From Planctomycetota bacterium (GTDB lineage Bacteria > Planctomycetota > Brocadiia > SM23-32), in contig JAUVVP010000049.1 of assembly GCA_030604585.1 (NCBI GenBank), positions 1 to 8,783 on the forward strand: a stretch of 8,783 nt of DNA, given 5' to 3'. Below, piece by piece: positions 5,587-8,783 of this stretch (the first letter of the stretch is position 1; each line of letters begins with the position of its first letter). A model generated the notes under the pieces. It was given only the letters and a program-made list of their open reading frames with translations. It had not been told where the DNA came from and searched no databases. The position numbers and the translations under genes are program-made.

Positions 5587-6402
5587 TCAAGTGCGGTCCG
5601 CCAGCATGTCGCGGACCGCCTCGTCCACGTGCGGGGCATAGACCCCCAGCGAGTCTCCCTTCCGGCAGGCCAGGCCGTGCGCGCGGCCATTGGCCGCGTC
5701 TACCAGCACGCTGCACCGGCACTGGCCGCACTCCTGCCCCTGCCGGGCCGCAAGCAGCCTCAGCTCACAGTGCGCACCGCAATCTATGTCCAGGGCGGGG
5801 AGCTTGTTCTCGCCGGGGATCGCGTTCAGGAACATGCAGAGCCTCGGGTAATGGCGCCGCTCGAACGGCTCGACCGCCCACTTGCCGGACGCCTGGTGAT
5901 AGGCTTCACCGACGCCTTGCCCTTCGCCGCCGCGCAGCATAACGCGGCGTTTCACGGCCGAGCCATGGCCGCCGGTGACCCGGATGACACGGAACCCGAG
6001 CCGGCCGTAAAGCCTGGCCGCCGCCTGGTTGCGGGTGTGGAGTTGGGCCCAGCGGCCGCCCCGCAGGTCGAACTGCTCCAGCAGCCCTGTGACGAGTCGC
6101 CCGGCCAGCCCGCGCCGCCTGTGTTCCTCCATCGTGTAGACGTGGCCGATCAGGCCGCTTTCCGGGCATTCCTGCGCCGACCCCAGCCAGGCATGGGCCA
6201 CCGGCTCCCCGGCGCTGAACGCTGCGGCGAAGAGGTCCGGCCCGGCGCTCGCCAGCCGCGCCTCGATGTCCGGCAGCCACGGCGGCCCCTTGTGCGCCAG
6301 CAGGTGCATCAGCGACCCGGCGAGCCCCGACGGCACGGGCTGCGGATAGATGGCCCCGGAATAGCCGTCCGGCACGTCCAGCGCCAGCTCCTGCTGAGTC
6401 AC
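5587..6402 (-). CDS. GNAT-family acetyltransferase with a Cys-rich C-terminal extension
   Basis: A 272-residue protein counted from the GTG at 6402, preferred because AGGTGA lies 7 nt upstream (6410-6415) and the residues before it look non-coding. The ATG at 6480 would add 26 residues and remains possible. The GNAT core spans about 60-157. The acetyl-CoA loop is RRRGLAGR (95-102) after the IGHVYTM strand, and the NQAAARLYGRLGFRVI stretch is the typical C-terminal GNAT helix-turn-strand. About 100 further residues follow that I do not recognise, with Cys at 208, 212, 225, 228, 230 and 246 (CxxxC, CxxCxC), suggesting metal binding or a diverged second GNAT-like half. The acceptor is unknown. 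The gene is divergent from the thioesterase gene and is first in a same-strand run with the second UroD-like gene. Confidence 0.8.
   Translation of the reverse strand: MTQQELALDVPDGYSGAIYPQPVPSGLAGSLMHLLAHKGPPWLPDIEARLASAGPDLFAAAFSAGEPVAHAWLGSAQECPESGLIGHVYTMEEHRRRGLAGRLVTGLLEQFDLRGGRWAQLHTRNQAAARLYGRLGFRVIRVTGGHGSAVKRRVMLRGGEGQGVGEAYHQASGKWAVEPFERRHYPRLCMFLNAIPGENKLPALDIDCGAHCELRLLAARQGQECGQCRCSVLVDAANGRAHGLACRKGDSLGVYAPHVDEAVRDMLADRT
5593..5619 (-). terminator. 9-bp inverted repeat in the last codons of the GNAT gene
   Basis: GCGGTCCGC (5593-5601) and GCGGACCGC (5611-5619) form a perfect 9-bp stem around a 9-nt loop. The right side of the minus-strand hairpin ends 3 nt before the TGA stop (5589-5587), so the structure is encoded by the final codons (AVRDMLADR). 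No T-tract follows. It is the strongest of the stop-associated hairpins in the window. Confidence 0.4.
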
Positions 6403-6537
6403 CCCAGGCTCACCTGACGATTGATGGTCAAGAAGGGGCGCCGGCCCGACCGGCCATCGGCGCCATTCGAGTCGGCCCATTGTACCCCGGGGCCTGCATC
6501 CAGGCCAGCACCGTCCACCGAGGATTCAGGCGGTTCA

Positions 6538-6567
6538 TTGACGCCGGCACGCGCCTCCGCCTACCAT
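6538..6567 (+). promoter_or_regulatory. Sigma-70-type promoter for the thioesterase gene
   Basis: A -35 TTGACG (6538-6543, five of six consensus bases) and a -10 TACCAT (6562-6567, four of six) are separated by 18 nt. Transcription would start near 6575, leaving a leader of about 47 nt that contains the AAGGAG ribosome site at 6609-6614. It lies in the divergent gap between the GNAT and thioesterase genes. Confidence 0.5.
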
Positions 6568-6621
6568 ACTGGCGCCCGGGACTCCTCTGTGCCGAGGGGA
6601 GCACTCTGAAGGAGATCAAAG

Positions 6622-6990
6622 ATGGCGCGCACCTTCCAGCATCACGTGCTCGTGCGGCAGGAGCACCTGAACCAGTACGGCAGCCTCTTCGGCGGGGTCG
6701 TGCTGCGGGTCATTGACGAGCTGGCCTTCATCGCCTGCACGCGCACCTATCCGGGCTGCAACTTCCTGACGCGCGCCGTGCTGGACGCCGAGTTCAAGGC
6801 GCCCGCCTATCTGGGCGACACGCTCGAGTTCGACTTCGGGATCGAGCACGTCGGCAAGACGTCCGTGCAGGTGCGCGTGGAGATGCTCATCTACGACGGA
6901 CGCGGCGGAAAAGGCATTCCCTCTTTCGACGGCACCGCGGTCATGGTCTGCGTGGACGACGAGGGAAGGCCCATGCGGGTGCGGGGATAG
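6622..6990 (+). CDS. Hotdog-fold acyl-CoA thioesterase (YciA/BACH-like)
   Basis: A 122-residue single-hotdog thioesterase predicted to hydrolyse acyl-CoA to free acid and CoA in the cytosol. The family pattern is clear: HLNQYGSLFGG (15-25) carrying Asn17 and the FGG turn, Asp32 on the central helix (VIDELAFIA), FKAPAYLGD (58-66) and GKTSVQV (78-84) on the following strands. Length is typical of the single-domain YciA/acyl-CoA hydrolase group, which works as dimers or hexamers. The ATG has an excellent AAGGAG site 7 nt upstream (6609-6614) and its own promoter. It appears monocistronic, flanked by divergent and convergent genes, so context does not indicate its acyl substrate. The C-terminus is short (MRVRG), with no second hotdog or regulatory domain. 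Confidence 0.9.
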   Translation: MARTFQHHVLVRQEHLNQYGSLFGGVVLRVIDELAFIACTRTYPGCNFLTRAVLDAEFKAPAYLGDTLEFDFGIEHVGKTSVQVRVEMLIYDGRGGKGIPSFDGTAVMVCVDDEGRPMRVRG

Positions 6991-7003
6991 GGACAGAAGC
7001 GGC

Positions 7004-7046
7004 AGGCCCCAGGCAGGCGCACTGCTGCGAATCCCATTCGGGGCCT
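7004..7046 (+). terminator. Weak inverted repeat downstream of the thioesterase gene
   Basis: AGGCCCC (7004-7010) pairs with GGGGCCT (7040-7046) across 29 nt, 14 nt after the thioesterase stop. An overlapping alternative is GGCAGG (7001-7006) with CCTGCC (7051-7056). No T-run follows. It is a possible 3'-end structure only. The rest of the 6991-7224 gap is occupied by the palindromic element at 7123-7204. Confidence 0.25.
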
Positions 7047-7122
7047 CGGTCCTGCCAGGAAGTTCGTCCGCTTGTGACCGTCGTCTGTTCGTTTGCTTGC
7101 CGTGTCGGCGCTGAAACGGCCA

Positions 7123-7204
7123 GATTCTTCGCGCCCCCTCCGGCGCTCAGAATGACACTCGGAGTGGCATCCCACTGCGTTGTCATTCTGAGGCGCCGAA
7201 GAAG
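7123..7204. repeat. Palindromic dispersed-repeat-type element (TGTCATTCTGAG family)
   Basis: A large imperfect palindrome has a perfect 12-bp inner stem, CTCAGAATGACA (7146-7157) with TGTCATTCTGAG (7181-7192). GC-rich GGCG/CGCC flanks and TTCTTCG/CGAAGAA outer arms extend it. A small nested AGTGG-CATC-CCACT hairpin occupies the 23-nt centre. I recognise the arms as the widely scattered bacterial repeat whose spurious translation reads VILS..AKNL. It lies between the convergent thioesterase and isomerase genes, where it could also act as a bidirectional 3'-end structure. No transposase or clear target-site duplication is seen. Confidence 0.75.
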
Positions 7205-7224
7205 CTGTTCGTTGAGCGCCCCCG

Positions 7225-8058
7225 TCAGAGCAGCGGCGACAGGTAGTCATAAGCTTCCTGAAGCTTCTGGCGCGTCGTGATGCCCACAGGCTTGCGCGCC
7301 CAGCCGCCGCGCAGGTCCTCCAGGTCCAGAAACCCCTCGTAACCGACGCTCCTGAGCGCGGCGATGACCTCCTCCCAGTCAACCATGCCCTCGGCCAGGG
7401 AGGCCCATTCGGCTGTCCACTCGCCTTCCGGGCTGCGCACCCAGCGCGCGTCCTTGACGTGCACGTGCTTCAGGTAGGGGCCGAGTATCTCGACGGCCAT
7501 CTTCCAGTTCTCCCGGCCCTCGTGGATCATGTTGCCCGGGTCGAGCATGGCGCCGAGCCACTGCGGGTCGCGACCTTCCAGCAGGCGGCGCGCGCCCGAC
7601 GCGCTGGGGCAGATCAGCCCGTGGTGCAGCTCCACCAGCGCCCTGACGCCGGAGTCGCGCGCCATCTGCTCCACGGTCTGGTAGGCCGCGCGGGCCCTCT
7701 CAAACAGCTCGTCAAATTGCACCGAGCCGTCATAGCGCGGGGCCATGACGCGGATGGCCGGCGCGCCGACCAGCTTCGCCGCCTCCATGTTGCGCCGTAT
7801 GGTCTCGGTCTCGAAGCAGTCCCCGCCCGTGCCGAGCCCGACGATGGTCAGGCCGTGGCTCTGCGCCGCTTCGCGGGCGGCACGCGCGCTCTCCTCCAGA
7901 TTGTCTGTGGAGATGTGCCACTTGCTGGTGCCGTCCCAGACGGCGTTGGCGTAATCCACGGTCCATTCAATGCCCTCGTAACCGATCTCGGCCACGAGCT
8001 CCGCCGTCTCTTCAACCGTGTAGTCAGGCGTTACGAGCGAGTAGACACCCAGTCGCAT
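7225..8058 (-). CDS. Sugar phosphate isomerase/epimerase family TIM barrel (AP_endonuc_2 / xylose-isomerase-like)
   Basis: A 277-residue xylose-isomerase-like TIM barrel. The ATG at 8058 is chosen because AGGAGG lies 6 nt upstream (8065-8070) and barrel strand 1 (RLGVYS) follows directly. The ATG at 8100 overlaps the cupin stop as ATGA and is the alternative, adding 14 residues. Divalent-metal ligands expected for the family are visible: Glu143 (LVELHHG), Asp173 (MLDPGN), His200 (KHVHVKD) and Glu247 (LDLED). The strand-helix alternation continues to the C-terminus (AYDYLSPLL). Family members isomerise or epimerise ketoses, or act on inositol derivatives and other hydroxy-keto acids; the substrate here is not determinable. 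It is the second gene of a two-gene unit with the small cupin, a pairing seen in sugar-catabolic clusters. No signal peptide is present, so it is cytosolic. Confidence 0.88.
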   Translation of the reverse strand: MRLGVYSLVTPDYTVEETAELVAEIGYEGIEWTVDYANAVWDGTSKWHISTDNLEESARAAREAAQSHGLTIVGLGTGGDCFETETIRRNMEAAKLVGAPAIRVMAPRYDGSVQFDELFERARAAYQTVEQMARDSGVRALVELHHGLICPSASGARRLLEGRDPQWLGAMLDPGNMIHEGRENWKMAVEILGPYLKHVHVKDARWVRSPEGEWTAEWASLAEGMVDWEEVIAALRSVGYEGFLDLEDLRGGWARKPVGITTRQKLQEAYDYLSPLL

Positions 8059-8096
8059 CGGCGGCCTCCTGAAGCGGTTAGCGTCCGCGGGATCGT

Positions 8097-8456
8097 TCAT
8101 TCGCCCCGCACGTGTCGGTGGGCGCTGGAGTAAGCGACCACCATGACGGCGTCCTCGTCCCCGGCCGAGCGCGCCGAATGCACCGTGCCGGCCGGCAGCG
8201 TGATGGTATCGCCCGGCTTGAGCCGGAAGGCCCGCTCAGCGCCGGCCGTGTGCTCAAGCTCCCCCTGGAGCAGGTGCAGTATCTCGTCGCAGTTATCGTG
8301 TGCGTGTTCAGGGTTGCCGCAGCCCTTGCGGATGACAACGCGCCCGAAGGTCATGGTCCGGGAGTTGCCTATGGCGCCGCTGACCAGCCAGGTGATGCTG
8401 CCCCACGGGAACTCCTGGGTCTCCATCTCAGCAAGGCACTTGACGCATGCTTCCAT
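8097..8456 (-). CDS. Small single-domain cupin protein
   Basis: A 119-residue monocupin from the ATG at 8456, preferred because a GAGG site lies 6 nt upstream (8463-8466); the in-frame TTG at 8468 is weaker. Cupin motif 1 gives metal ligands His51, His53 and Glu58 (HAHDNCDE) with the closing Gly65. Motif 2 (PGDTITLPAGTVH) gives Pro88, Gly90 and the fourth ligand His93. All four ligands are intact, so a metal-binding cupin is expected. Such small cupins act as sugar isomerases, dioxygenases or effector-binding proteins, and sequence alone does not distinguish these. It is the promoter-proximal gene ahead of the isomerase/epimerase; its TGA overlaps a possible downstream ATG (ATGA). A consensus promoter starts transcription about 30 nt upstream of the ATG. 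Confidence 0.88.
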   Translation of the reverse strand: MEACVKCLAEMETQEFPWGSITWLVSGAIGNSRTMTFGRVVIRKGCGNPEHAHDNCDEILHLLQGELEHTAGAERAFRLKPGDTITLPAGTVHSARSAGDEDAVMVVAYSSAHRHVRGE

Positions 8457-8492
8457 TGGATGCCTCAAGGGGATGTCGGGGCAAGAGGGGCG

Positions 8493-8521
8493 ATTATAGG
8501 CGGCGGCAGCCGACGTGTCAA
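8493..8521 (-). promoter_or_regulatory. Perfect-consensus sigma-70 promoter for the cupin-isomerase unit
   Basis: On the minus strand, TTGACA (8521-8516) and TATAAT (8498-8493) are separated by exactly 17 nt. All twelve hexamer bases match consensus with optimal spacing. Transcription should start near 8486, giving a leader of about 30 nt before the cupin ATG and its GAGG ribosome site. Seven heptamer repeats lie 17 nt upstream of the -35 box. Confidence 0.85.
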
Positions 8522-8537
8522 AGGCGACGGCAGGATG

Positions 8538-8586
8538 GGTGTCAGGTGATAGGTGTTAGGTCTTAGGTGTTAGGTGTTAGGTGCTG
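8538..8586 (+). repeat. Heptamer tandem array (GGTGTTA consensus, seven units)
   Basis: Seven contiguous 7-bp units read GGTGTCA, GGTGATA, GGTGTTA, GGTCTTA, GGTGTTA, GGTGTTA, GGTGCTG. Three are exact; the others differ by one or two bases. The array sits in the divergent gap between the cupin promoter and the promoter of the gene starting at 8721. It could be neutral slippage DNA or a set of phased binding sites. The rest of the 8457-8720 gap shows only the two promoters. Confidence 0.85.
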
Positions 8587-8675
8587 GTGGTGAGCGGCGC
8601 GATTGGGGGAGGCGAGGGACTATCTGCTGACCCGTGAAGCCATGGGGGCATCTGCTTCCGGGCGGGCTCGCGATG

Positions 8676-8684
8676 TGCTATATT
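8676..8684 (+). promoter_or_regulatory. Extended -10 promoter for the gene at 8721
   Basis: TGC followed by TATATT (8679-8684) is an extended -10 element (TGnTATAAT class, one mismatch). The -35 position (8656-8661, TTCCGG) is poor, which extended -10 promoters tolerate. The start point would be near 8691, about 30 nt before the ATG. Confidence 0.5.
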
Positions 8685-8720
8685 CCCTGAGACTCATCGC
8701 GTAGCAAGGGAGACGTTGAG

Positions 8721-8783
8721 ATGAGACGCGCCCGGGCTTCGGACAAGCCGGACGAGGGAACGGGGCTTCTCCACAAGGAGGTC
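8721..8783 (+). CDS. N-terminus of an unidentified protein, cut by the window edge
   Basis: Twenty-one codons from the ATG at 8721 stay open to the window end. The support is positional: a GGGAG-type ribosome site (8708-8712) 8 nt upstream and an extended -10 promoter further up. The visible residues are basic then acidic (MRRARASDKPDEGTG) and end LLHKEV, with no signal peptide or membrane segment. The fragment is too short to assign. A cytosolic protein such as a transcription regulator would be compatible, but nothing shown here proves it. It diverges from the cupin-isomerase unit. Confidence 0.55.
   Translation, partial: MRRARASDKPDEGTGLLHKEV

Noticed and set aside
4468..6417. A 649-codon plus-strand open frame antisense to the second UroD-like and GNAT genes
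   Set aside because: Long stop-free antisense frames are expected from third-position GC bias; no motif or ribosome site supports it.
6891..7382. A 163-codon minus-strand frame with a repetitive CHSECHSERR stretch
   Set aside because: That stretch is the spurious translation of the palindromic repeat at 7123-7204; the rest overlaps real genes in other frames.
8538..8586. Heptamer array as a CRISPR or telomere-like terminus
   Set aside because: Units are only 7 bp with no spacers, and coding sequence with a promoter continues beyond it, so it is neither a CRISPR array nor a chromosome end.

Overview
The window is GC-rich bacterial chromosomal DNA with no phage, plasmid, transposase, CRISPR, tRNA or rRNA signal. 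The gene content (two divergent uroporphyrinogen-decarboxylase-like proteins, a VCBS/FG-GAP propeller, a sugar-isomerase/epimerase TIM barrel beside a small cupin, and SDR dehydrogenases) resembles genomes of the Planctomycetota/Lentisphaerota (PVC) group. That assignment is an inference from gene families, not a marker-based call.

Layout. Positions 1-387 (+) hold the C-terminal two thirds of a YbhB/YbcL (PEBP) protein. Its first 34 bases exactly duplicate an internal stretch of the next gene, so its 5' end looks chimeric. Positions 434-1516 (+) encode a UroD-superfamily protein with an HSCG motif. A long minus-strand run follows, in transcription order: a GNAT acetyltransferase (6402-5587), a second UroD-like protein (5508-4489), a VCBS-repeat propeller (4435-3395), an SDR with a substituted active site (3108-2344) and a canonical SDR (2262-1537). 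A 286-bp gap with a REP-like double hairpin separates the propeller from the SDR pair. On the plus strand, 6622-6990 is a hotdog acyl-CoA thioesterase with its own promoter. After a palindromic dispersed-repeat-type element (7123-7204), a minus-strand cupin plus sugar isomerase/epimerase pair (8456-7225) is read from a perfect TTGACA-17-TATAAT promoter. Seven GGTGTTA-type heptamers lie just upstream of that promoter. An extended -10 promoter drives a plus-strand gene starting at 8721 and cut by the window edge.

How the genes may work together. UroD-like/MtaA-like proteins, SDR oxidoreductases and AP-endonuclease-2-type TIM barrels with cupins often sit in carbohydrate or cyclitol catabolism and methyl-transfer loci. 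No transporter, corrinoid protein or regulator is complete here, so no pathway can be named. No clear undescribed defence or mobile system is visible. The points most worth checking are the 34-bp duplication and chimeric PEBP start, the SDR lacking its catalytic Tyr and Asn, the repeated placement of perfect hairpins on stop codons, the two palindromic repeat elements, and the heptamer array beside a consensus promoter.
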